From NCBI RefSeq assembly GCF_037392515.1, contig NC_090288.1:11848969-11912968 (forward strand): DNA of 64,000 bases. Reading direction: 5' to 3'. Shown here piece by piece: positions 44,993 to 56,400 of this stretch (the first letter of the stretch is position 1; each line of letters begins with the position of its first letter). The notes beneath the pieces are model-generated. The model was not told the DNA's origin and did no database searches. It was given only the letters and a program-made list of their open reading frames with translations. The translations under genes and the position numbers were made by a program. This DNA comes from Haliotis asinina. Its lineage: Eukaryota; Mollusca; Gastropoda; Lepetellida; Haliotidae.

Positions 44993-45954
44993 AGAACAAT
45001 GTATTTATCTTACTGAACACTTCAATTCTTATTTTGAACTGTTTGAAGTATGGGTATCAGAATCATACACTTCAACCAACCTGTTTAAATCAAACAATTT
45101 GAATCTTGCATCTTTCCGTTTTTCCAGCAGGTATTGTCTAAGTAAAGTTGCCACTGTGTAATTCCCCTTCTTAATAATCACAGGGACCACATTTGAACAC
45201 TTTCTCAATATTTATTGATTGGAATGCGAGGCAAATCTTTTTGTGACTATCGCTAGATTTTGCAGATGACACATGAAAAACAGATTTAAAGTTATCTCTC
45301 TTCAGTTGATTTGCATTCGCAAAACATCAGTAATTTCCGTGCGTCATATGTGATTCAGTGTTATTTGAGACAAAGAAGTCCTAACACAAAGTACCGAATG
45401 AATTGCCATTGCTATTGCCAGCAAGGTACATTGCAATGTACCTCACTTGTACGTGGAGTACATATAAAATAATAGAGGACGGCATAGTCAATCAGAAAAC
45501 AACATTTATGTGTGAGGTATGATAAAGTTAGTTACTTGATCTTTGATAGAAAGCTCCAAAGGGACACAACTCTGTTTCAATCATGAAAGAATTGTGCAAT
45601 ATATAATTTGATGGCTGTTTTTAGCGTCATATCACTGGAACCAGTTCCTGAAAGCAATCATAGCACTAAGATGATCGTAACTCTCATTCATTGACTTCCG
45701 ACAGTCGCAGAACTACAATTGCTTTGGGGACGAGCCCCAGACTTAATGAGATTATGGTGGTAAATAATTCCAGGGAATTTATCAAAACTTATCAATGATT
45801 TAATACTCTGTGTTACAGAGGATGTTTTTTGTGTATAGTAAGGTTGTTCATGGTGGCATTCTGTTTTGGAAGATTAGATCAATGGCTTGAATAATAGATG
45901 GGCAAATATGGAGTTGAAAATATTGGTTCTCAGACACTGACGTAGGGACAGTTC

Positions 45955-46212
45955 ATTATTTGTGGCTGGAGGGGTGATGATGATATTTGGGAGTTGCATG
46001 TACAATGTGAATGCCCCCCTCAAAAATTAATGTACAAAGAGAATGAACCCCCTCTTCCGCTTGCTTGTCATGGACGAAATCAGTGAACCCCCCTGGAGAA
46101 TGTGTACAAAACTGATAAACCCCCAACCTGTCCAGAACAATATGGGTGCCTCCCCACCTTAAAATCAGCACTCATCACCACCACCCTTAGCCATACATTA
46201 TGAACGGTCCCT
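45955..46212. mobile_element. MITE, relative of the one at 30945-31260
   Basis: TTCATTATTTGTGGCTGGAG + GGGTGATGATGATATTT at the left is mirrored by ATCACCACCACCCTTAGCC + ATACATTATGAACGGTCCC at the right. The core CCCCCTC...GCTTGTCAT...CCAGAACAA...GGGTG matches the intron-5 element. The outermost GTTGTGGTGGGTTAG part of that element is not present here. Confidence 0.85.
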
Positions 46213-46289
46213 TAGCAGGGATGAGTGTTGAGGGCAGTTTACAGATGCAATGGTATTGTGGTAGTAAAACACTGTGTGGCCATTTTGTT

Positions 46290-46810
46290 GTAACTGTCTT
46301 AAACAGACTGTTGTAACTGATAATCTTTTACTGATTGTGTTAAAAAGATTGTTTAAGTGATTGTCTTTAACTGATTGTATAAAACAGATTGTCTAAGTGA
46401 TTGTGTAAGGGGGTGGAGTTTAACAAACTGTATAGCACAATGTTTGTAACAGATTATGTTAAAAGATCAGTTACATCAGTTATGTTTAGCAGACTGGTAA
46501 ACAGATTGTTTTTGACATATCAAGTTCAGGAGATAAAGTTTCACAGATGGTGTTTAGTACATTGTGGTGAGCACATCATTTGGAACCTGTTATGTTTAGC
46601 AGAATGTGTTTATTAGGCCATTCAGCAGATAGTATTTAACAGATTGAGTTCAGTCCATTGTGTTGAACAAATTTTTTTTAAGAGATTTTGTTTATGCCCA
46701 TTGTTTTTAGCAAGATGCTTTTAACAGATTGTGTTTAGTCCATTGCATTTAGCGAAATGATTTTAACAGATTGTGTTTTACAGATTGTGTATAAGCATTA
46801 CTGCTTCAGT
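46290..46810. repeat. Degenerate ~18-bp repeat (TGTTTAACAGATTG)
   Basis: Some twenty loose units around TTTAACAGATTGTGT and TAGTCCATTGTGTT, often in 36-bp doublets. It is old and heavily mutated. Confidence 0.75.
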
Positions 46811-46824
46811 GTTGTACTGCCCGT

Positions 46825-47055
46825 GAAGGTCTAGGTTAGAATGTTGATCTTCAGTAACCCATAATTGTCATAAGAGGTGACTATGGGATCTGATGGTCAG
46901 GTTTGCTGACTTGGTTGACACATGTTCCCAGTTGTGCAGGTCCTTGCTCATGCTGTTGATCACTGGATTGTCTGGTCCAGACTCAATTAGTTACAGACTG
47001 TCGCCATGTAGCGACATGGAATATTGCTGAGTGCGGAAACATTACACTCACTCAA
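46825..47055 (+). repeat. SINE-B, near full length
   Basis: GTGAAGGTCTAGGTTAGAATG, CTTCAGTAACCCATAATTGTC, TTTGCTGACTTGGTTGACAC, GTTGATCACTGGATTGTCTGG, GGAATATTGCTGAGTGCGG and CACTCACTC. Confidence 0.85.
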
Positions 47056-47227
47056 TCAGTCAATGTTGTAGCCAGTATCTGAGAACCAGATTGTTTTGTA
47101 CTACTGTATGGTAGGTATCCCAGTTATGTGCAATAATAGCGATTAAGGAATTCGTAGGGCTGTCATTGAGGATATGAAGTCATTACTCCTCAGTATTCTA
47201 CATGATCTCATGTGCTTCTGTAATGGT

Positions 47228-48372
47228 TACCATGGTTACTTCAAAATTATCAGTAAACAGTCAAATCAGATCTTGTGTTCAAGACTGCCTGTGCTTGAAA
47301 ATTATGGGGATGAACTCCTTTCTTCAAGTTACTTTGGTTATGTCTGTGATGTAAGTTGTGCCAGAGAAGCGTTACCGTGGTTACTCTGCATTCATTGCTG
47401 CGCACTATCAGTAACCTGATTTTATTGTGGTGTTATGGTTACCTTCTGATGTTAGCTGTACAACGGTAGGAACCTCCTAATAATGTGTTGCCATGGTTTC
47501 CATCTGAAGGAACAAAAGCCTTGACAACTTATGGCTTGTGTTTTTAATGGGAAAAAATAGTAACCATTTGATAATGCTTGGCATCTTCTGCCAACGTTCG
47601 AAATAATTACTGGCCCAGAGGACTGTTGCCGGTTGTTATTGTATGGGGACAGCAGTTCTAAATATTAGCAGGCTTTTGTTGCTTTCAGTAATTTATCTGT
47701 CTTCTTTTTCAACTGAAATTTTTCTCATGATTATTTTCTCTAGTGATGACTCATTATCCATCATGCTATAACTTCAGTTTCATGTCACTTTCACTTCCTG
47801 GTATTTCAGGTCTTTGCACTAAGGAAGTTCAACACCTTAACACGTAAAAACTTCTCTATGCCACAGGCTTCGTTAACTGATCATGTAGAAACTGTGAAAC
47901 TGCATACAGTGTACTCTACTTTGTTTTTTATTGGTTTGACTTAAACAAAATGGAACTGCAGATTTCATTCAGGGCCTGTAGATTTTAAAGCCTGAAGGTA
48001 GCAGCAGGCGCTGTGTTGCAAACACTGCCTTCTGCTGATTATTTTTATCAAGCCAAAAGCTTAAGTATCTAGTTCGCTAAATGATGCAGGAAAAGAGAAG
48101 AGAAAAATATTTAAATTGAGCATAATGTTTTGAAATACATGGGTCTAAACAAAAACAAAATTGTCTTTCAGAAGACCAGTCTCATTTAAATGGTGAGAAG
48201 CAAAAGATAGATCTATCAAGGGCAATTCTCACATTTTCTATATAATGTGTTTTTGTATCTAATGCCATGGTTACTTGCTGATGTTATTAGTCACCATTGT
48301 GACCTCATTGAGTCTCATTGCCATGGCTACCTCATGAGTTACCATGGTTACCTCATGTGTTGCCATGGTTAT
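47228..48372. promoter_or_regulatory. Cluster of GTTACCATGGTTAC-type palindromes (X-box-like)
   Basis: GGTTACCATGGTTAC (47226-47240), GTTACCGTGGTTAC (47370 on), TTGCCATGGTTTCC (47490 on), GCCATGGTTACTTGC (48263 on), and then ACCTCATGAGTTACCATGGTTACCT with more copies to 48372. RFX X-boxes have inverted GTTRCC half sites, so these are similar in form. No gene start is identified beside them, and the 48.24-48.38 kb group could equally be a small tandem repeat. Confidence 0.3.
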
Positions 48373-49110
48373 CCTCAAGTGGTGGTAACCTTTCTTTTTG
48401 CCTTTTGCCAAGTTTTACTTTTGTAGAAATCACAGTTTATAGGCATTATTTGCATGTTGTCTTTGATATATTTAAGTTATTTGCTTGTATTACTTCACTA
48501 GGGCTGTTGAACCTTTTGCAATTATCTGAATAAACTATTCAATTTAATCAAACTTAAACAGAAAGTATATTCAAAGGCAAAAGTAACTGTCTCAAAATTA
48601 GATACTTCGTGGCTGGATTTAGCACCATATGAATTTTCGTCATTATTATTATAAGTAACAGATTGAATGTTGTGACATTAATACAATAATCATTAAAATG
48701 TTATTAAACATGGAAAGGATAAAGGATATTGACTTTTGAATATTGAACAATATCAGATGAATTTTGACTTTCTGGGGCAATATTCATAAAGAAACAAAGG
48801 TTTTTCCTTAGTCAAAACTTATGTTTTATTTCGGACTTAAATTCTTTTAAGAATACGACCCCATGCTTCAACAAGCACAATGTTATTGCTGAAACTATGG
48901 CAACAGTAAGTTTTGCTTTTGAATATACTCTGAAGGGCAAGAATCAGAAGAGGTAAGGAATGTGACATGGTTATATAATGAACTTACCAAACTTTACTGT
49001 TACTGTTTTCAATTATGCAATAAAGATATATTTATTTAGAAATATTTTGTTTGTTTTTATTAAGTGTGGATGTAAAGGGGCGTTATTAAAATGTGCTATT
49101 ATGCCAAGTG
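47420..49110. other. AT-rich intergenic stretch with no supported gene
   Basis: Apart from the palindrome group at 48.2-48.4 kb I see no repeat family, no long ORF and no exon-like block. Confidence 0.45.
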
Positions 49111-49121
49111 TCATACAGAAC

Positions 49122-49335
49122 TGGAGTGAGTGAGTTTAGTTTTATGCCACACTTGGCAGTATTCCAGCTATATGGCGGCAGTCTGTAAAGAGTCAAGTCC
49201 AGACCAGACAAATCCACTGATCAACAGCATAACCAAGTCAGTGAGCCCGACCACCCATCCCCTTTGCCTCTTATGACAAGCATAGCTGCTTTTATGGCGG
49301 GCATGGGTTCCTGAAGGCCTATTCTGCCCTTGACC
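49122..49335 (-). repeat. SINE-B, minus orientation
   Basis: GTGAGTGAGTTTAGTTTTATG tail, CAGTATTCCAGCTATATGGCG, ACCAAGTCAGTGAGCCCGACC, CTCTTATGACAAGC and GGGTTCCTGAAGGCC. First of a dense SINE cluster to 50.3 kb. Confidence 0.88.
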
Positions 49336-49424
49336 TTCACAGGTCACAGAAATGGAGTAACAAGGTTATGTATTATGAACAATCATTTTGTAGTCCTAAA
49401 CTTCGACAGCTCTGTAGTGAGTGA

Positions 49425-49640
49425 GTGAGTTTAAGTTTAAGTTTACGCTGCGCTCTAGCCATATTTTTAGCTCAAGCTGCAATATTCTAGGTACATGGCG
49501 GCAGTCTATAAATAATTGAGTCTGAATCAGACAATCCAGTGATCAACAGCATGAGCATTGACCTGCACAATTGGGATATGATGAGATGTGTCAACCAAGT
49601 CAGGGAGCCTGACCACCCCATCCCATCCAGTTAGTTGCCT
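49425..49640 (-). repeat. SINE-B, minus orientation
   Basis: GAGTGAGTGAGTTTAAG tail with an insertion (TAGCCATATTTTTAGCTC), GCAATATTCTAGGTACATGGC, GTGATCAACAGCATGAGCATT and CCATCCAGTTAGTTGCCTC. Confidence 0.85.
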
Positions 49641-49655
49641 CTTACAACCACAGGG

Positions 49656-49806
49656 AGGTAGGGTAGCCTAGTGGGTAGGGTATTCACTCATCACACAGAA
49701 GGCCGGATTTGATTCTCCACAAGGTTTGAAGCCCATTTTAGGTGTCCGCTACCATAATATTGCTGGAATATTGCCTAAAGCAGCCTAACACCCAACTCAC
49801 TGACTG
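49656..49806 (+). repeat. SINE-A
   Basis: GGGTAGCCTAGTGGGTAGGG (A box), GGCCGGATTTGATTCTCC (B box), GCTGGAATATTGCCTAAAGC and CACCCAACTCACTGAC. Confidence 0.85.
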
Positions 49807-49834
49807 TAATCACAAGGTCTGTGGTCTGTTGTCT

Positions 49835-50000
49835 AACACCGCACTCACCAGTATTCCAGGTATATGTACATAATCGAGTGTTGACCAGACACTCCAGTGA
49901 TCAACAGCATGAGCATCGATCTACAGGAATGGGATACCACGACGTGTCAACCAAGTCAGCGAGCCTGACAACCAGATCCAGTTAGTTATCGTTAACTAAC
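49835..50000 (-). repeat. SINE-B, minus orientation
   Basis: AACACCGCACTCACCAGTATT, CCAGTGATCAACAGCATGAGC, CAAGTCAGCGAGCCTGAC and CCAGTTAGTTATCG. Head truncated. Confidence 0.82.
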
Positions 50001-50064
50001 AAGCTAATAAGAAAATATCGATCAAGGAAACGAGAACTAGAAAAGTCTTACTTTCTTGTTCCGA

Positions 50065-50335
50065 CCCGTGAAGGTCCCGGGGTAGAATTGGCCTTCAACA
50101 TCCCATGCTTGCCATAAAAGGCGGACTGTGCTTGTCGTAAGAGGCGACTAACGGGATCGGGTGGTCAGGCTCGCTGACTTGGTTGACACATGTCATCGGT
50201 TACCAACTGCGCACATCGATGCTCATGCTGTTGATCCGTGGATTGTCTGGTCCAGACTCATTATTTACAGACTGCCGCCATATAGCTGGGACATTGCTGA
50301 GTGCGGCGTAAAACTAGACTTACTCACTGACTCAC
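50065..50335 (+). repeat. SINE-B, full length, young subfamily
   Basis: ACCCGTGAAGGTCCCGGGG, TAGAATTGGCCTTCAACATCC, TTGCCATAAAAGGCGGACTG, GATCGGGTGGTCAGGCTCGC, GTTGATCCGTGGATTGTCTGG and GCTGGGACATTGCTGAGTGC, ending CACTGACTCAC. GATCCGTGG and GCTGGGACATTG are shared only with the copy at 51427. Confidence 0.92.
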
Positions 50336-50986
50336 TTTCTTGTTCCTGAAGGACGAAAGATAGTTCATCCTTACAAATAACAGTCTGGTAAGTACTGAAT
50401 CTTCTTGGCGCCAAAACAGAAAAAGTACCACTCTTCCTTGTTTTTTCAAAATATTTGCATTTTCATAACTTCATGCTCAAATGATCTGGTTCCGTTTACC
50501 AAACCAAGAAAAGTACACCAGTACTAAAGAGCTAAAGCTTTCCACCGGAAGATCTAACTAACATCACTTCCATTAGAATGACAAAATCGAAAGGAAACAG
50601 TTTCAGAATATTCAGTTATTTTGAGGGTTATCTCTACTGGTGCAGTTAAAAAAAAACATGAAAAAAACGTGTGTGAGCTTCAAATATAATATCAGCCTCT
50701 TTGTTGATCCAGTAGAGAACGAAACTACCTCCAAGAAAGAAATAATTATTGGCCTTCCAAAATAATGAACCGAGAGCATTAAATTGAGAAAATAGTAGTT
50801 TTTCTTTTCAAAGAGATTGAGAAGAATACGAATTCTCACACGAACGACGCCTCGTTATGGCTTCGTTTCCTAGTAGTTACGTGTGTCGTTGCCTAACAAC
50901 CCAAGTTTTTAACAGACATTGCTCTTACTTATACCACTCTTCGTTTCTTTGACTACAGCACCGCTCCGAGTTCTGCAACTGACAAG

Positions 50987-52001
50987 ATGTTTACAACGCG
51001 TCAAATTCAAGGTATTTAAGCAAACACAATGTATATTAATACTGAATTTGAAAAAGAGGTATCGGTGGGTGTGACTGGTCTCTGTTTGCAATTTTGTGTA
51101 AATTCATAAGTGTGTATTTGTTTAATGCCTTTTCTCTTAAATGACAGCTCTTGGTATTTCCAAACGACGGACAGTATTGTTTTAATCCTGCAGACGTGTT
51201 TTTACTGTTAATAAGACATGGTTTGGCATATTTTTTCTGTCAACCTTTCATTAAAATATTTGGCCAATAGTGTCTTTGCTAATTGATGGAATGTACACCA
51301 AAGCATTGATTAAACACCTATTATTATTCTTGTCTCCATTACTTGGCCCGAAAGGGACTCCATTAGCCCCATAGTCTATTTATAGGCAATTCGCTTGTCT
51401 CCTATCGTTTCTTTTGTCCCTAAAGAATCGTGAAGGTCCCGGGGTAGAATTGGCCTTTAGCATCCCATGCTTGCCATAAAAGGCTACTATGCTTGTTGTA
51501 AGAGCGACTTACGGGATCGGGTGGTCAGGCTCGCTGACTTGGTTGGCACATGTCATCAGTTCCCAACTGCGCAGATCGATGCTCATGCTGTTGATCCGTG
51601 GATTGTCTGGTCCAGACTCATTATTTACAGACTGCCGCCACATGGCTGGGACATTGCTGAGTGCGGCGTAAAACTAAACGCATTCACTCACCCACTCTGT
51701 CCCTAAATTATTTTGAATCTACTCTTTTTGTATTTAACGTGTAATTATATTTGATGCTTTATTTTTTGTAGCACGGGAAGATGCGATAAAGTATCATATG
51801 TCACGTTTGTTGTTCGTCTCTGGCCGTCGATGGATGAGAAGCCCGACCATGTATGTGCTTTATCCATATCTCCTTCATCCTGGGCGGAACAGTCCCCGGG
51901 TACCCCTCTCGTACGTTCACACTTCATTCAAGCAGTCTGTCGGCCTGTTTGTCTTGGGGTACCGGCTCATGGAATGTGTAATCAGGGGCTATGCACTGTG
52001 A
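50987..52001 (+). CDS. Possible small two-exon gene, 84 residues, unknown function
   Basis: Candidate exon 1 is 50987-51011 (ATG, MFTTRQIQ, then one base of the next codon; donor GTATTT). Candidate exon 2 is 51772-52001, after a good acceptor (T-rich tract, TTTTTTGTAG), ending in TGA. The joined frame gives 84 residues: AREDAIKYHMSRLLFVSGRR is followed by a Tyr/Pro/Leu-rich stretch (TMYVLYPYLLHPGRN) and ends LGYRLMECVIRGYAL. No family is recognised. The intron contains a full SINE-B. Support is the splice-site fit and the open frame across the junction only. Other splice choices, or no gene, are possible. Confidence 0.3.
51427..51695 (+). repeat. SINE-B, full length, same young subfamily
   Basis: Matches the copy at 50065-50335 nearly throughout, including GGTCCCGGGGTAGAATTGGC, GATCCGTGGATTGTCTGG and GCTGGGACATTGCTGAGTGC; ends CATTCACTCACCCACTC. 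The two are about 1.36 kb apart in the same orientation. Confidence 0.92.
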
Positions 52002-52049
52002 CCTTTTCGTGCATTGTTTCTTATCAATCCCTCCCGTAGACCTCGCCCA

Positions 52050-52523
52050 ATGGCCCTCCTTTCTCCCACCCTCCCTACTCATCGATGTAGCGTCCCTTGG
52101 CTTCGTCCCTCTCCCGACCCTCTGAGTGTTTTCACCCCGTTCTGGGCTCGCCCTGACCACGGCGAGACGCTCCCTGCCCCAGTCACCATCACCTACATCG
52201 ACTATCATCCTGTCCGAAGTGACGACGACAGTGACTACCGGGTGTACGAGGACGAGGACGACGACAGCTTCGTGGAGGATATTCATCCCGTGAGGAAGGC
52301 GCTGAGGAGAGTGGCTGCCTTCTTCAGGAGAGTAGCCTGTTTTCGTAGATCCCTCATCCATGTCGTTTGTCTGCCTGTGACTGCGTGTGCATGTGCGCGT
52401 ATTTCTGTTGATGTGAATATGCAGATGTGTAAGAATGTGTTTATTATGTTTTGTCGAATCTACACGTATACCCGTGCCAGAGTGTTTGTCGTAAAGAGAG
52501 ATTCTTCTTTATTGGTGATGTAG
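52050..52523 (+). CDS. Hypothetical ORF with acidic segment
   Basis: ATG at 52050 lies in the same frame as the TGA at 51999-52001, within an ORF open to 52523. Residues after TITYIDYHPVRSDDDSDYRV form an acidic run (YEDEDDDSFVEDIHP), then a basic helix-like RKALRRVAAFFRR. The 52150-52340 stretch is GC-rich at third positions, unlike the AT-rich surroundings, which is coding-like. The rest of the ORF (C-terminal Cys/Val/Thr part after 52360) looks non-coding. A minus-strand ORF over the same bases is probably its shadow. It could be a later exon of the gene at 50987 or a separate gene. No family is recognised. Confidence 0.35.
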   Translation: MALLSPTLPTHRCSVPWLRPSPDPLSVFTPFWARPDHGETLPAPVTITYIDYHPVRSDDDSDYRVYEDEDDDSFVEDIHPVRKALRRVAAFFRRVACFRRSLIHVVCLPVTACACARISVDVNMQMCKNVFIMFCRIYTYTRARVFVVKRDSSLLVM

Positions 52524-52779
52524 ATGTGCTTTGCATGTTGGGGTCAAGCGGTATTGGCTTTACAACATTAACTTATAAACTTCAATGAGAAGCATTTTAA
52601 AAGGTGTGAACTTCTATGGATAGTCAGCTTCTTTATTGCAATGAGTGTGACGTTTCGGTATAGGTACTAAGTAGCAAGATCCAAACATGAATGAATGCTT
52701 GTGAATGTGTTGGATGACGTGATTTCGTGCACGTATAATAACCTAGATCACATTTGGTATTTTTTGTCTACCTTTATAT

Positions 52780-53420
52780 GCCCCGCCATATGGCTGGAGG
52801 CATATAGCGTTACCCTCCATGTCCGTCCGTCCATACGAAACGGAGATTGTGTTCTATCCACTTCTAAATAAAAAACAAGAACGAAAAAAACCCCACAAAA
52901 ACGTCCTGTGTCTGATAAACTTTTCCATGGCCTTCGCTGGACTCTAATGGTGTGCATCTCATATTTTGTTTTTGTATTATGTTGTATTATGTCTTTTGTT
53001 TATTTTTCCAATTTTAATGCCGTTTGAACTTACATAACCTTGTTTGAATTTTTTTCTAAATGTAGTGCTATAGGGGGTGAAATCTATCCACTTCTCCACA
53101 AAAGCTGCTGAACAGAATTGATTGGGCATCTACATGTGTTTCATTGGGACTCTAAAGGGGTGCAGCTCGTATTTTGTTTTTGTATTTTATAGGTCTTTGT
53201 ATGTTTCGATACATTTGAACTTTGATAAATTTTGTGGAATTTCTCTCAGAAGATAGCGAATTAGGGGATTAAGTCTATCCCCTTCTCCACAAAAACTTCT
53301 CAACAGAATTGATTAAGCTTATACATGTTTCACTGGGACTTGAAAGATGTGCATCTCACAGTTGCATAGATGTTTATTGATCTTCTTCGTGAATTTTGTT
53401 CAATTATTGATCTTTATATG
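52780..53420. repeat. Dispersed repeat with three internal sub-copies
   Basis: Opens with ATGCCCCGCCATATGGCTGG and GTCCGTCCGTCC, a start I recall from many invertebrate interspersed repeats. AATTTTGTGGAATTTCT, CTATCCACTTCT(C)CACAAA and AACAGAATTGATT recur at about 52845, 53080-53130 and 53235-53310. The last sub-copy matches 38055-38215. Confidence 0.7.
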
Positions 53421-56400
53421 ATAATAGGTTGTGTTATCTGACCCCTCAACACATTGTTTTTAAGTGTTTTCAAGCACTTCAGTAGGACCCTGAATGTGTT
53501 AACTTGTAACCTGCCGTGTGAAATATGTTCCAGAATATGACCAAACTTAGCACTTTAGCTTCTACAGCGATCTGTTGCTTTCACATGCCTCCTCAGTGAT
53601 ACTGCTGTTGGTAGTTTATTTACCCTTTTACCATGAACCTTCATGATATAGGTTTAATTGTACTGTGCTAAGTTCATTCTGACATACTTTTTCAATTCTA
53701 AGATTCTCACGGGAAAGATCAAAGGCGCCGACAGTACACTGCTTCCGACCTGTGCCATTCTAATCTGCCCCCTCGTAATCGACCACTTTTGCATCACGTC
53801 TCAATGAAACCGACGTCACGGTGCACGTTAGTTGCCATCGCCTCGTACAGCCTGCTACAGTGAACAACTCCGTTGCATCCCCTTTCTTTGTTTACAGTTG
53901 TGTCACTCAGCTAACATCACAACATAACGTTTATGTTTTCCGACGGATAAATTTTTCAAATTGAAATCTTAATGAAATAGCTCCAAACTGCACAACAAAA
54001 ACCACTCACTATTAGGAGTAACCAGCTCAGTATTAGGAAAAGGAAATGTATTTGTCCGTGGTGCCACCTTACATGACTACATTGATGCCTCAGATTAACA
54101 GAGGTTGCACCTCATGCTCAACTGTCATTTGTGGTTTTGATATTCCATATTCACAACATCACTACAATAAAATTATTCTGGGTCTGGTATGATAATTTTA
54201 TATCACTTCATGACATGAAAAAATGAGTCTCTCTTTCAATTACTGTCGGTGTAATCATTGCTCCAAGACAATTAGGATCATCTGTTTCCCAGATGAAGTC
54301 TGTTATTAACAACAAAATATTAGCATGGACATTGTGCAAGTAGGTATGAGCATGGCCATAAATATGAGGTTACATTTTGCAGTTAGGTTGCACTAGTGTA
54401 ATTCCTAAATGCTGTATCGTGCCATGCATTGACTCACATGACATGTTTTTTTTCATAAATATGCACACACGTCGAACAATCTGATCAGAAAACTTACATG
54501 CAGTGCAGTAGGTACTCCAAAAGCTCTGCTTTTTTTGAAGGAACAGAATTATTTAAATTATGCTCCAACTTCGTGAACAAAAGATGTGCTGTTTAGCTGT
54601 TTTAATGTATAAAATAAATGCTGATTTTGAGTGAAAAGCATTTACACAGACGATGACAATTTATTAAGCAGATGAGATCGGGCTGTTTGCCTGTATCTCA
54701 CAAGTTATCTAAAACTGAACAATATCAAGATATGACCAACAAGTCTGACTGCAGTTCAAGAGTCTTTATTGAAAAAGGCAAGAATTGATAACGTCAATAT
54801 ATACTGATAATCAATGGATTATTAATATCGTCTGTAACAGATTTCAGAAATGATAACATCGTTGTAGATTACTTTTATGTCTGTATGTTTTGCTATTATA
54901 TAGGTATATAGGTATAGGTACCTGAATAACATCAAGAGTAACATAATAGTAAGTTACATATACAATATAGGGTATAATATTTCATATCATGACTTACAAT
55001 AGAATAGGATATAACTTTATTAAGCGTACTGGTTACATAAATGTTACCAGTGAATGTTTTAATCATACGTATTCAAGTTATACAGTAAGAGTTATAAATT
55101 TAATCAGATAAAAGTTCAAAATAATTCAAGTACAAATAGTAAGTCCAACATCAAGTTAATAACATTTCATAAATGAAACGTAAGTCAAGTAATACATCCA
55201 AAAAATACAGAATGCAAGGTCTTACCTGAACAATATCAAAATATGACCAACAAGTCTGACTGCAGTTCAAGAGTGAAGATGAGGGGACGATACCCTGTAT
55301 TTATGTGCAAGGAACATGCAGTCTAACCTGCTGGGGTAAGACCCGCGGCAATGTTTCACAATAACTCTTTTGGTTAAAGCTAAATGAACAATGCAGTAGT
55401 GTGGCATATTTACGCCGTAGGCTTGTGTAATGTCACAGAGACTGGCAAAAGTAATTCAGACCACTTTAAACAATGGAATGAGCCGTGCTCTCGAGCCTTA
55501 ACCAGAAGATAATGGGATACTGACCAGGAAGTCATGGCCGGAGGCTATACTGATGGGTGTGCAGCGATAGTTGTTTTGACAAGCCGAGAGGGAAGCGATA
55601 GGGTTTAATTAGGGTTATTGAAAGGAGCTTATCTGAGGTGTGTTTACCTTTGCCAGATGAATTTTCTAAAGTAACATTTAATATACAGTAAATGAAATGT
55701 ATGAATGGTCTTTATTTCAAACAATATAGAATGTAAAAACTGTACAAAACATATTCCACATTGTTACTCTATAACACAGACATTGACTTTTATTAAATCC
55801 ATTCACGTTACATTCTTACTTTACGCCTGGTTTCTGCAAAAGGAAAAAGATTAAAATTTCATTCATGACATCTTCTATCATCAAAATTCTCCTTCTTGTG
55901 ACGTTATACACAGAACTATATAATGCGATGTCCCAGTGTCAGAACATTCTTTCAAAAAAATCGACCGCGAAAATCATTGACTTTCGATTTGTGAAAATAA
56001 AGGGCTCCAAATAAAGATCTACCCGCTGGCGGCTAACTGGAGGGGCAAAAATACTGCAACACAAGCAACAAATGACACCTGCTCTTGAACACAACTAGCA
56101 GTAGGCAATTGAAGATGATTGAAAGGTTAATTCTGGTGCATAGTATGGATCTTACAGGAATTTGAATCAGTTTAGAAAATGCATTAATGGTCGTTTTCCA
56201 ACTCGTGTATATTTTACCTGCGTGTGTGCAATGCCGTGTACTGGCTTCCGGTTTCATCAAGGGTGGGTACAATTACAAATATTGTGATATTGTTTCATGA
56301 TCTGCATTATTTATTGAGTCGTTTTCTCTCATTGAGTTCAGATTCTGCTTATGAACGCGAATTTTCAAACATCGTTCTTGTCCTCTCGCTTAGTAAAACC

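Noticed and set aside
51924-52361. 145-codon minus-strand ORF
   Set aside because: The plus-strand frames here carry the coding-like third-position bias and acidic block; the minus ORF reads as a shadow with no domain.
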